A stretch of DNA of 64,000 bases, from positions 1 through 64,000 of IMG/VR virus record IMGVR_UViG_3300035070_003385. One strand, written 5' to 3'. Under the pieces are notes generated by a model. That model was not told the origin of the DNA, ran no database searches, and worked only from the letters and a program-made list of their open reading frames with translations. Shown piece after piece: positions 53,561 to 59,885 of the stretch (position 1 is the stretch's first letter; every line of letters begins with the position of its first letter). This stretch comes from a virus. The translations under genes were made by a program, and so were the position numbers.

Positions 53561-54070
53561 TTAAACCTCCAAAACAGTAACTTGCACGCCGCTTTCTTTA
53601 AACATTGGCAAACTTTGTTGTTCCCATACTTCTTGCCAATTACCTTTATCAGTTTTATCTGTTGGTATTACTACACGTTTGACACCAGCTTGAATGACGC
53701 ACTTAGAACATGAAGGGCAAACTGGCAATCCATAAACGTACAAAGTTGCATCTTTAAGACTTACACCTGAATACAAAGCATTCATAAGAGCATTCATTTC
53801 AGCATGAACAATACGTGGATATTTTTCATCTTTATTATTCAGACGTTCTTCAGTATCAGCAATACCTTTTGGAAAACCATTATAACCAGTAGCAAGAATA
53901 CGGCGTTCATCATTTACAGCCACTGCGCCAATTTTACTTGAAGGATCTTTGCTCCAAGTAGAAATCATTTTAGCCATATCCATAAAACGGTTATCCCATT
54001 TTAGTTCTTTTTCGTCTTGTTCTTTATGCATTCTTCGTATACTTTCCTCATAAAATTCATATTCAGCCAT
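53561..54070 (-). CDS. dCMP deaminase
   Basis: Zinc and catalytic residues are clear: H89-A-E91 (VHAEMNAL) and C118-x2-C121 (VCPSCSKC), with the family segment IGAVAVNDERRILATGYNGF. This is the cytidine/deoxycytidylate deaminase family, of the type encoded by T4 gene cd. It converts dCMP to dUMP and so feeds dTMP synthesis, and it balances dCMP use by the dCMP hydroxymethylase at 58424-59095. Its start overlaps a small upstream stop (TAATG). Confidence 0.92.
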   Translation of the reverse strand: MAEYEFYEESIRRMHKEQDEKELKWDNRFMDMAKMISTWSKDPSSKIGAVAVNDERRILATGYNGFPKGIADTEERLNNKDEKYPRIVHAEMNALMNALYSGVSLKDATLYVYGLPVCPSCSKCVIQAGVKRVVIPTDKTDKGNWQEVWEQQSLPMFKESGVQVTVLEV

Positions 54071-54135
54071 TAGGTGTTCTCCTTAATCCAAACGCATTCA
54101 CTAACTTTTTTATGCCACAAAGTATTCGGATTCAT
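54070..54135 (-). pseudogene. Short ORF or remnant sharing the SECVWIKEN tail (21 aa)
   Basis: MNPNTLWHKKVSECVWIKENT ends at TAATG with the dCMP deaminase start. Its last residues match the C-terminus of the 59-residue membrane protein at 57980-58159 (SECVWIKENP), with 21 of 23 bases identical. It may be a leader peptide, or the remnant of a duplicated gene. Confidence 0.35.
54077..54099. repeat. Direct repeat, partner at 57987-58009
   Basis: TTCTCCTTAATCCAAACGCATTC against TTCTCTTTAATCCAAACACATTC: 21 of 23 bases match. It is within the SECVWIKEN coding end and includes the ribosome-binding region of the next gene. Confidence 0.65.
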
Positions 54136-54172
54136 CAAAGACCCGGAATCCTTCCGCACCATCTAGTACTCA

Positions 54173-54286
54173 TTACTTCTCTCCTATGTAGCTATTTTCT
54201 ATTAGTTCGACAACGCCGGGCGCCACCATAAACAAAAACAAAGACAGTGAAAAAAAGAACATCGCCGCAATTAAATTACCGTTCAT
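54173..54286 (-). CDS. Single-span membrane peptide, 37 aa
   Basis: MNGNLIAAMFFFSLSLFLFM followed by VAPGVVELIENSYIGEK. One hydrophobic helix fills residues 5-25. The ATG overlaps the upstream stop (ATGA), and AAAGGAGAG lies 5 bases before it, so translation is likely. Early small membrane peptides are common in T4-like phages; function unknown. Confidence 0.6.
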   Translation of the reverse strand: MNGNLIAAMFFFSLSLFLFMVAPGVVELIENSYIGEK

Positions 54287-54483
54287 TTTGTCTCTCCTTT
54301 AATGGACGCATCTGTCACTTTCATCTCGTCCATAAATTCATACATTTCTGCGTTGGTGGGGCAATTTTGATAGTAGCTCCGAACGTTATATCGTGCCAGT
54401 TCACATATACTGTCCAAGTCTAGAGATTCAACATACCGTTGTACTGCTAGATCCAGTTTAGCTTGTGTTTTACTGTCCATCAT
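54283..54483 (-). CDS. Hypothetical protein, 66 aa
   Basis: A small acidic, helical protein (MMDSKTQAKLDLAVQRYVES, then YYQNCPTNAEMYEFMDEMKV). It overlaps the upstream gene by 14 bases and the following membrane peptide by 4. No known domain. It belongs to the accessory early gene block promoted from the right. Confidence 0.55.
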   Translation of the reverse strand: MMDSKTQAKLDLAVQRYVESLDLDSICELARYNVRSYYQNCPTNAEMYEFMDEMKVTDASIKGETK

Positions 54484-54724
54484 GAGTGTATCCTTTGCAT
54501 TTTTGACGAGTCTTCAGTTGAGGATTACCATCTTTATTGATCACCATATGGTATTCGATATCATCTTCAAAACGAGTTACAATACGCTCTAAGCTCTGAC
54601 GTTGAAAAATTGCTTCGCACAGGGGAAGCAATTTTTGCTGTATATTATAAACCTTTTCCAATTCATTTAGCGTGTCAATTTCTTCACGCATAGCGTCTAA
54701 CAGTTTCGCTAGATCATCACTCAT
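54470..54724 (-). CDS. Hypothetical coiled-coil protein, 84 aa
   Basis: It begins MSDDLAKLLDAMREEIDTLN, a helical stretch with Leu/Glu heptads, and ends with a Lys/Gln-rich tail with TRQKCKGYTHDGQ. The start shares MSDDL with the next gene upstream, which it overlaps by one base. Function not recognised. Confidence 0.55.
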   Translation of the reverse strand: MSDDLAKLLDAMREEIDTLNELEKVYNIQQKLLPLCEAIFQRQSLERIVTRFEDDIEYHMVINKDGNPQLKTRQKCKGYTHDGQ

Positions 54725-55053
54725 TACTCTTTTCCTTTAAGTTCTGCGAGGGCAGCGCGGGCAATCATGTTGCCATCGCTGTTGCCGTAAAGGTCGCCGT
54801 TACCCAGCCGTGCCAGCTTCTCTAAAGACTCCACCGCCTGCGCCAGCTTGGTCTCAAGTTCTTCGATTCGGTAAAACTTTAAAGCCGTCACCGCCTTTTC
54901 CAGCTTGGCTTCAAGTTCTTCAATCCGCTCCGCTGCTGTGTCTAGAAGGTTCTCGCTGTCGTATAATACGGGCCAGGACATTTCGTAAAAAACATTTGAT
55001 TTATTTCTCAACCGCTTCACTATATTTGAGTTATTTCTTAGATCATCACTCAT
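54724..55053 (-). CDS. Hypothetical protein, Ead-like coiled coil, 109 aa
   Basis: The middle contains RIEELEAKLEKAV and then RIEELETKLAQAVESLEKLA, a tandem copy of one helical motif. The same AADRIKELEAKLEEALEMAL is found in the next gene upstream, so the two are paralogous in part. Similar A-A-D-R-I-E-E-L-E-A-K-L motifs occur in phage Ead/Ea22-type proteins. The DNA here is visibly more GC-rich than the surrounding sequence, which suggests acquisition. Function unknown. Confidence 0.55.
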   Translation of the reverse strand: MSDDLRNNSNIVKRLRNKSNVFYEMSWPVLYDSENLLDTAAERIEELEAKLEKAVTALKFYRIEELETKLAQAVESLEKLARLGNGDLYGNSDGNMIARAALAELKGKE

Positions 55054-55463
55054 TACTTATCTCCTTTGAGTTCTGCGACCCTGTTGCGTCGTTCCTGCCA
55101 CCAGTTATCGTAGCTTTCTGATCGCCAGAAATACCCGCATTCATCAAGAGCCATTTCTAACGCCTCTTCCAGCTTGGCCTCAAGTTCTTTGATCCTGTCT
55201 GCCGCTTCATAACACAAAGCATCTGTTTTGAATTCGCTTATGACTCCAGATACACCTGCTGCGGGTGAGGCTACAAAGACCGTACCATCACGCAGCCGTT
55301 TTACTAATTCGTTCTTTGGCTCGTGCGTCCAACTATACCTTCCGTCAACGTGTGTGCAATCGTTACACAGAGGCTGGCCGCAAGTAAAGCCAGCTATATC
55401 CACATCACACCTCCCATTAGTCACACATCCGCATCCACTGCATTTCTTTAGACCGTCACCCAT
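55053..55463 (-). CDS. Cys-rich N-terminus plus Ead-like coiled coil, 136 aa
   Basis: The start at 55463 (MGDGLKKCSGCGCVTNGRCD) is preferred; the ATG 6 bases earlier is an alternative. Residues 8-40 contain seven cysteines and one histidine arranged as zinc-knuckle-like pairs (CSGCGC, then CGQPLCNDCTH). A helical AADRIKELEAKLEEALEMAL segment follows. It overlaps the downstream start by one base. The sequence is GC-richer than its neighbours. A zinc-binding protein of unknown role. Confidence 0.55.
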   Translation of the reverse strand: MGDGLKKCSGCGCVTNGRCDVDIAGFTCGQPLCNDCTHVDGRYSWTHEPKNELVKRLRDGTVFVASPAAGVSGVISEFKTDALCYEAADRIKELEAKLEEALEMALDECGYFWRSESYDNWWQERRNRVAELKGDK

Positions 55464-55465
55464 TA

Positions 55466-55708
55466 TCAATACCTTCTTTGTCTGTGAAGTTTATCTCTTA
55501 CTCTATTAGTATACACGTTATTGTTATTCTTGTCAACCAGCTCCAATAACAAATCAAGGTCATCGTCATCTAGTTTGTCATCCCATCCCATAACCTCTTT
55601 GAGAGATTTTTTCTGTACATAATATCCACGAGCTTTAAGTTCGCGTACAATCTCTTCGTCACCGAACTCGTCCAAATCTACGTCTACTTCAACTGTTACA
55701 TATGTCAT
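55466..55708 (-). CDS. Hypothetical acidic protein, 80 aa
   Basis: MTYVTVEVDVDLDEFGDEEI and then ELKARGYYVQK are seen in widely spread phage proteins whose function is unknown. A very acidic middle (DDDDLDLLLELVDKN) precedes a basic C-terminus. A complete sigma-70 consensus promoter lies within its 3' end (55508-55536). It is adjacent to the tetrapeptide-repeat gene upstream, with no gap. Confidence 0.6.
   Translation of the reverse strand: MTYVTVEVDVDLDEFGDEEIVRELKARGYYVQKKSLKEVMGWDDKLDDDDLDLLLELVDKNNNNVYTNRVRDKLHRQRRY
55508..55536 (-). promoter_or_regulatory. Sigma-70 consensus promoter inside coding sequence
   Basis: Minus strand TTGACA (55536-55531), 17-base spacer, TATACT (55513-55508). 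It lies within the last 70 bases of the 80-residue gene and 45 bases before the Cys-rich gene. Confidence 0.6.
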
Positions 55709-56218
55709 TTATGTATCCTTATACTCTAAGCTAGTCCAGTACTTCCCTGCGATCTGACCATGAACATTACCAAAGACATTACCTAAGACACTACCTTTGA
55801 CAGTACCTCCGACACTGCCTCCGATGCTGCCTACAACATCGCCTTTGACATTGTAATAGACGTGACCTCCGACATCTCCACAGACATTGCCTACAACATC
55901 GCCTTTGACATTGTTATGGACATCACCTCCGACACTGCCTCCGACATAACCTCCGATATCACCATAGACATCACCCAAGACATTACCTTCGACATTGCCT
56001 TCGACATTACCTTCGACATTACCATAGACATTACCATAGACATTACCCAAGACATTACCTTCAACATAGCCTTTGACATTGCCTTTCACAGTACCTACAA
56101 CATCGCCTTCGACATTACCTAAGACATTCTTAATAAACAAAACTCCGTCTTCGTTCTCATTGAATGTAATAAGCTTTGCGAGTTGATCTAGTTGGCTTTG
56201 AGTTAAATTAGTTTTCAT
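55709..56218 (-). CDS. Tetrapeptide-repeat (G-N/D-V-x) protein, 169 aa
   Basis: The start at 56218 overlaps the upstream stop (ATGA). After a 35-residue N-terminal segment (MKTNLTQSQLDQLAKLITFN) comes a run of about 30 four-residue units of the form G-N/D-V-x (NVEGNVEGNVEGNVLGDVYG), then a short tail GKYWTSLEYKDT. No membrane segment. Alternating Gly and Val at period four suggests a beta-solenoid, comparable in texture to bactofilin-type V-x-G-x repeats, although this is inference. Function unknown. Confidence 0.7.
   Translation of the reverse strand: MKTNLTQSQLDQLAKLITFNENEDGVLFIKNVLGNVEGDVVGTVKGNVKGYVEGNVLGNVYGNVYGNVEGNVEGNVEGNVLGDVYGDIGGYVGGSVGGDVHNNVKGDVVGNVCGDVGGHVYYNVKGDVVGSIGGSVGGTVKGSVLGNVFGNVHGQIAGKYWTSLEYKDT
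55770..56130 (-). repeat. Twelve-base tandem repeat (minisatellite-like)
   Basis: The coding strand contains many copies of a 12-base unit similar to GGCAATGTCGAA, and GGTAATGTCTTG, in frame with the G-N-V-x repeats. Copies differ at third positions and at the last codon, so the array is old or under drift rather than freshly duplicated. Confidence 0.75.
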
Positions 56219-56385
56219 GTGCAACTACCTTCTATTAAGGTTTTACCTGCGTTGATACAAGCCATTTTTAATTCGTGTTCCAATCGCCGTTCTAGGTTCA
56301 TGTCCATGTATCGGCCAAGGCCGGGCAACACTAAAGCCGAAGCAAAAATAGCGATAAATGCCAGGGTGATTAAATCATTTTTCAT
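56215..56385 (-). CDS. Small membrane protein, 56 aa
   Basis: Start at 56385 with GGAGA upstream. One hydrophobic segment (LITLAFIAIFASALVLPGLG) at residues 4-24, then a charged helix, and a C-terminal tail ending GSCT with two Cys (MACINAGKTLIEGSC). Probably a single-pass membrane protein with the C-terminus periplasmic. It is the first gene behind the consensus promoter 56433-56461. Function unknown. Confidence 0.6.
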   Translation of the reverse strand: MKNDLITLAFIAIFASALVLPGLGRYMDMNLERRLEHELKMACINAGKTLIEGSCT

Positions 56386-56432
56386 TTTGTTTCTCCACAC
56401 ATCACAGATTCTTCCTTTGATGTAACTAATAT

Positions 56433-56461
56433 ATTATAACACCAGTTGTTGAGTTTGTCAA
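56433..56461 (-). promoter_or_regulatory. Perfect sigma-70 early promoter
   Basis: Minus strand TTGACA (56461-56456), 17-base spacer, TATAAT (56438-56433), in the 79-base gap after the 214-residue gene. It drives the 56-residue membrane protein and the genes beyond it. Confidence 0.9.
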
Positions 56462-56464
56462 CCC

Positions 56465-57109
56465 CTAATCCCACAAATTTTCGTAATATTTACCAAATAG
56501 TTTCAGTCCATTTGATATACGTTTCTGGTGTGCTTTTCTTCCCTTAGGATCTTCCCATACTAATTTGTAACCACCCAGAAATCCATCACCGGCGCCCTCT
56601 TCAAACTTATAATAATCAGATTCCCAATCATCAAGACACTTTTGCTCAAAGGCCCATATCATTTCATCAAGTACATAGTCCCAACGTTTAAAATAGTTAT
56701 TATCAGGCAACCATCCATTCTCTTTGGGCGGAGCTGATGTGGATTTCAATTCCTTTGGTACATCCTTATCATCAACAGATGGTGCACCATGTTTAGTTTC
56801 TTTTAATTGTTTTAACATAGGCAGAATAATCAAAGAAAGAGTGTCATCCACTGACCACGTATCATAGCTATCAATACGGATTTTTACTCTACGTTGCTTA
56901 CGATCTAAATATAGATTAATGGTATGGTTATAGATCCATTGCAGAGTATCTTCTAGATTGCGAAGAAATGCTTCTTTAAATGGTTCAACCTTATTGTTTA
57001 AACCTTTTTGTCCGTACTCAGGCCAATAATGACCATAATGCTTAATCATATAATTGGTATATACGCTGCTTGTCCAACGATATACGTATGGTCCAATATT
57101 AACTTTCAT
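56465..57109 (-). CDS. Conserved phage protein of unknown function, 214 aa
   Basis: Start at 57109 (MKVNIGPYVYRWTSSVYTNY) overlaps the upstream stop (ATGA). The block VKIRIDSYDTWSVDDTLSLI, then LPMLKQLKETKHGAPSVDDK and DVPKEL, is a familiar phage signature: the M-L-K-Q-L-K-x-T-K-H-G-A-P motif with W-x-x-x-L-D-E-M-I-W-A-F in the C-terminal half. It is found in many T4-like and other large phages without assigned function. No catalytic motif is evident. Confidence 0.8.
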   Translation of the reverse strand: MKVNIGPYVYRWTSSVYTNYMIKHYGHYWPEYGQKGLNNKVEPFKEAFLRNLEDTLQWIYNHTINLYLDRKQRRVKIRIDSYDTWSVDDTLSLIILPMLKQLKETKHGAPSVDDKDVPKELKSTSAPPKENGWLPDNNYFKRWDYVLDEMIWAFEQKCLDDWESDYYKFEEGAGDGFLGGYKLVWEDPKGRKAHQKRISNGLKLFGKYYENLWD

Positions 57110-57300
57110 CCCCAGTCCTCCAATGTGCTTTTCAGTCCTTTTAAAACATGTTCCAACTTTTCCGCATCTAATGTACGACAAGATGTGATCTGATTTGGAC
57201 GGAACGTTCTGCCTTCATCAGTTTCTTCTGTGCGGTCAAGCAATACAAATAGTTCTTTTACCAGAACATCATACTGTTGTGCTTTACTTGTTAGGCTCAT
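57106..57300 (-). CDS. Hypothetical protein, 64 aa
   Basis: Start at 57300 (MSLTSKAQQYDVLVKELFVL), where AAGGAAAG lies upstream; a longer frame to 57396 would overlap the next gene. It is helical with a central RPNQITSCRT. The N-terminal SKAQ-x-Y is shared with the 91-residue protein at 57560-57835. Function unknown. Confidence 0.55.
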   Translation of the reverse strand: MSLTSKAQQYDVLVKELFVLLDRTEETDEGRTFRPNQITSCRTLDAEKLEHVLKGLKSTLEDWG

Positions 57301-57314
57301 GTTTCTTTCCTTAC

Positions 57315-57563
57315 TTAGAAAGTTGCTTTGAATTGTATTGGGCAGTCTTGTGAAGGGCAAACATATCCCATTGGGCCATTCCATTTCATGCCGCATTTAC
57401 GACAAGTGGTTAGCGCAAAGTAGGTTGGATCATGATCGGAGGGTGGCGGTTTATACGGTGATGGCTGAATAGGAACATCTTTTCTCAACAAATATTTAAT
57501 GATCCACTCAAGGTCACGTTCAATCTTATCTAATCTTCGGATATATTCGTCTTTATCGCTCAT
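57315..57563 (-). CDS. Small zinc-ribbon-like protein, 82 aa
   Basis: Helical N-terminus (MSDKDEYIRRLDKIERDLEW) then a proline-rich linker and a C-terminal C-x2-C...C-x5-C region (TTCRKCGMKW, YVCPSQDCPI), a zinc-ribbon pattern. It overlaps the upstream gene by 4 bases. Function unknown. Confidence 0.6.
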   Translation of the reverse strand: MSDKDEYIRRLDKIERDLEWIIKYLLRKDVPIQPSPYKPPPSDHDPTYFALTTCRKCGMKWNGPMGYVCPSQDCPIQFKATF

Positions 57564-57835
57564 TTCATATCCAATCCTTCTTCACAACTACAAGTATAAT
57601 ATTCTACAGTGTCTTCGGGATACCACACAATACATTCTTTAGCCACCCACTCAGTATATGGGATCAAACCTAAGAACTTGTTACGCACTTTTTGATATTC
57701 ATATGTGACACCCAAGCGAGTTACACTTTTACACTCTGGTAACAAATCCACCGGTTCGTATTCCAACCATTCAGCTGGGCAGAATTTGCTGGCATAAACT
57801 TTTTTATAGGCTTGTGCTTTACTTGTTTTACTCAT
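57560..57835 (-). CDS. Hypothetical protein, 91 aa
   Basis: MSKTSKAQAYKKVYASKFCP then WLEYEPVDLLPECKSV and a Cys-containing C-terminus. No known domain. Overlaps neighbours by 4 and 8 bases, indicating one translated run. Confidence 0.5.
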   Translation of the reverse strand: MSKTSKAQAYKKVYASKFCPAEWLEYEPVDLLPECKSVTRLGVTYEYQKVRNKFLGLIPYTEWVAKECIVWYPEDTVEYYTCSCEEGLDMK

Positions 57836-57980
57836 TTGTTTTCACCTCTAGCCATTCACGACAGATTTTAATATAATGATCTCTCTGCCACTTAACTTTC
57901 TCATGTGACAGTTCAGGACGATCAATAGCAATATATTGTATCAACTGTTCAGCAGTCAATGCTTTTGTATATGCGCTCAT
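57828..57980 (-). CDS. Hypothetical protein, 50 aa
   Basis: MSAYTKALTAEQLIQYIAID then a basic, Trp- and His-containing helix (KWQRDHYIKICREWLEV). ATG overlaps the upstream stop (TAATG). No recognised family. Its small size makes function hard to assess, but the coupling to both neighbours supports translation. Confidence 0.5.
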   Translation of the reverse strand: MSAYTKALTAEQLIQYIAIDRPELSHEKVKWQRDHYIKICREWLEVKTNE

Positions 57981-58159
57981 TACGGATTCTCTTTAATCCA
58001 AACACATTCTGAAATATCTTCAGGCGTGTCGTACATACGCTTACACTGTTCATAAGGATGACTCCAACTACCTAGTGATGTTCCGATACCAAGTGCTATA
58101 CCTATCCAAAAAAACTGCTTAAACCCTTGTTTGAAGTCACGCCAAAATGTTTTAATCAT
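57980..58159 (-). CDS. Small membrane-associated protein with SECVWIKEN tail, 59 aa
   Basis: MIKTFWRDFKQGFKQFFWIG and then IALGIGTSLGSW give a basic amphipathic start and a glycine-rich hydrophobic segment (residues 14-32), then a Cys-containing C-terminus ending SECVWIKENP. The same tail ends the 21-residue frame at 54070-54135. ATG overlaps the upstream stop (ATGA). A type II membrane protein is likely; function unknown. Confidence 0.55.
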   Translation of the reverse strand: MIKTFWRDFKQGFKQFFWIGIALGIGTSLGSWSHPYEQCKRMYDTPEDISECVWIKENP

Positions 58160-58404
58160 TTTTCTTTCCTTACTTTAGTCCAAGGGGTTGACCACGTCAT
58201 ACACGCCCACCATAAACACAGTGATACATGAGGTCCATCATAATACATATATTCATATCCAATAAAGCGATTCTCTTTCTTTTCAATCCGGTCAAACCAA
58301 TAGAAGTAATAGAAGTAATGATCAGTTCCGAGTGTTTTCTCAGACTGCCACCATTCAATGCCATTCCATTTGAGTTTGAACTTCCAAGGATACTGTTTCA
58401 TCAT
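58156..58404 (-). CDS. Hypothetical Trp/Tyr-rich protein, 82 aa
   Basis: MMKQYPWKFKLKWNGIEWWQ then many aromatic residues (HYFYYFYWFDR, MYYDGPHVSL). No membrane span is clear despite the aromatic content. It lies directly downstream of dCMP hydroxymethylase. No recognised family. Confidence 0.5.
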   Translation of the reverse strand: MMKQYPWKFKLKWNGIEWWQSEKTLGTDHYFYYFYWFDRIEKKENRFIGYEYMYYDGPHVSLCLWWACMTWSTPWTKVRKEK

Positions 58405-58423
58405 TTTTCTCCGTAATCAACAG

Positions 58424-59095
58424 TTATTTTACAAGATTAAAGTGGCGTTCGTAAACATGTAGGTTCATTACCTGCCAAGTAAGATCACCTTTTGTGATTT
58501 CATATCCTGCTTGATGCAAATCACTAACAGCACGATCCATAAGATGTTGAGCCCAAGCATAATCGTTCTTGTAACCAAAGACTACATCATTTGATCGCAT
58601 TTGAGATACCATATGCAACTTACCATCACGGATATAGAATGTTTGTGCATTGGTACAGATGAAATCAGACTTGCCACCTTCGTTGAATTCAACCCAGATT
58701 GATGGGCGATTGTAAATCATTTGAGCACGACGGCTATCTGGATTTGCAATCAGCTCATCAATTGCGTTATAATATTGATTATAAAACTTTGGCGAATTAA
58801 CTAGGTGGCCATAGTTCGAATTAATATTACCATGTGTATCTGCTGCGTATTTCCAAGCTGCAGGTGGTTCTTTACCTGCACCATGAATATCATAAATGTT
58901 AATAGATCCGCTTTCATACCAAGCCAACTCAGCATCAATATATTCCTGTTTTGGAGTACCAAAGATTGAAGGCTCGTCGGCAATAAAACTTGCACCTAGA
59001 ATTTCAATAGTTTTCTGACCAGTTTTATCGGTCGTAAACCGTTCTGCCTTGAGTTCTTCAATAAAATAGTTACGAATATCATTTACTTTTTGCAT
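58424..59095 (-). CDS. gp42: dCMP hydroxymethylase (T4 gp42 type)
   Basis: Close over its whole length to T4 gp42: TTDKTGQKTIEILGASFIAD, GNINSNYGHLV, NPDSRRAQMIYNRPSIW, SDFICTNAQTFYIRD and MRSNDVVFGYKNDYAW. The catalytic cysteine is C147 (T4 C148). D178 in KNDYAW corresponds to T4 D179, which selects dCMP over dUMP and separates the enzyme from thymidylate synthase. The chain stops at 223 residues, about 20 short of T4. It makes 5-hydroxymethyl-dCMP with methylene-tetrahydrofolate. It overlaps the next gene upstream by one base. Confidence 0.93.
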   Translation of the reverse strand: MQKVNDIRNYFIEELKAERFTTDKTGQKTIEILGASFIADEPSIFGTPKQEYIDAELAWYESGSINIYDIHGAGKEPPAAWKYAADTHGNINSNYGHLVNSPKFYNQYYNAIDELIANPDSRRAQMIYNRPSIWVEFNEGGKSDFICTNAQTFYIRDGKLHMVSQMRSNDVVFGYKNDYAWAQHLMDRAVSDLHQAGYEITKGDLTWQVMNLHVYERHFNLVK

Positions 59096-59580
59096 TATGC
59101 GTATTCCTTATAGTTAGAAAAGCTGTACTTTGTAATCTCATTATACAACTTATCGCTACGAATGTCAACAATTTTTGTAAATGTTTCTAATGGAAAAAGT
59201 GCAACCAACCTTCCATCGTGTTGATTTACAATAAATTCAAAATCGCGTTTTCCTAACGGCGCAGCTTCCCATAGGGTAACCGCGCTATCTTTGCCAGGAT
59301 TTTGAACTACGATAAGTCGTTCTACATTCATACATTTGTTGAGTTGGTTTTTTGTGATCCTACCGTTTCGCGTATTATATACAGGTATGGAAAAAGAATT
59401 AAATTTATGATATAGAGTCTCGAACTTTACTTCTGTTCGAACTCCATTGATAAACATATCTTTTTCTTGATCGTATGGATCTGTCGACATTTCAACCGTA
59501 TCGCCTTGCATCGTGAAATAGTCAGACACAACCGTTTCGGCAATGTCACCAAGAATTTTTTGTGATTTGGCTCTATTCAT
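59095..59580 (-). CDS. PD-(D/E)XK nuclease-like protein, 161 aa
   Basis: GDIAETVVSDYFTMQG gives the helix with E15, then DPYDQEKDMFINGVRTEVKF gives the D...E-x-K catalytic signature, followed by a helical/strand region. This layout fits the restriction-endonuclease-like superfamily; such proteins occur in many phages. It is directly upstream of dCMP hydroxymethylase, overlapping by one base. It could act on unmodified host DNA or have a repair role, but specificity is not visible. Confidence 0.65.
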   Translation of the reverse strand: MNRAKSQKILGDIAETVVSDYFTMQGDTVEMSTDPYDQEKDMFINGVRTEVKFETLYHKFNSFSIPVYNTRNGRITKNQLNKCMNVERLIVVQNPGKDSAVTLWEAAPLGKRDFEFIVNQHDGRLVALFPLETFTKIVDIRSDKLYNEITKYSFSNYKEYA

Positions 59581-59885
59581 TTTTTAAACCTATCATCGGT
59601 AGATGGATCGCCTTCGATCGTAGTCATTACAAGGATCATCATTTGCGTAAGAGCATGCGACAAGTGTGGTAAACCGGACTCAGGGTCTTCATCTTCACCT
59701 GACATATATGCCATAAGATGTCGTTGAATAGACGAATAATGCCGAGAGACAGGAAATTTGTCAATGTCCTGCCGCCAATTGTTTTCACCATACTTTTTTG
59801 CGCCAAAGCCAAAGACCCGAGCAGCTTCAATGATAGCCTCAGGTGGTACTAAGTGGATCTTTGGTTTACCTTCGTCATACTTCAT
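59577..59885 (-). CDS. dATP/dGTP diphosphohydrolase-like (MazG-superfamily) protein
   Basis: KYDEGKPKIHLVPPEAIIEA, then ARVFGFGAKKYGENNWRQ and HLMAYMSGEDEDPESGLPHL are the signature of the small phage dATP/dGTP diphosphohydrolase family (PF18909 type). E/D-rich helix segments would bind magnesium. The enzyme shapes the dNTP pool; the same family in other phages supports modified-base metabolism. It overlaps both neighbours. Confidence 0.8.
   Translation of the reverse strand: MKYDEGKPKIHLVPPEAIIEAARVFGFGAKKYGENNWRQDIDKFPVSRHYSSIQRHLMAYMSGEDEDPESGLPHLSHALTQMMILVMTTIEGDPSTDDRFKK

Noticed and set aside
55862-56122. Plus-strand and second minus-strand repeat frames within the 12-base repeat
   Set aside because: A 12-base repeat leaves several frames open. 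Only the G-N-V-x frame has flanking non-repeat sequence, ATGA coupling and a proper stop.
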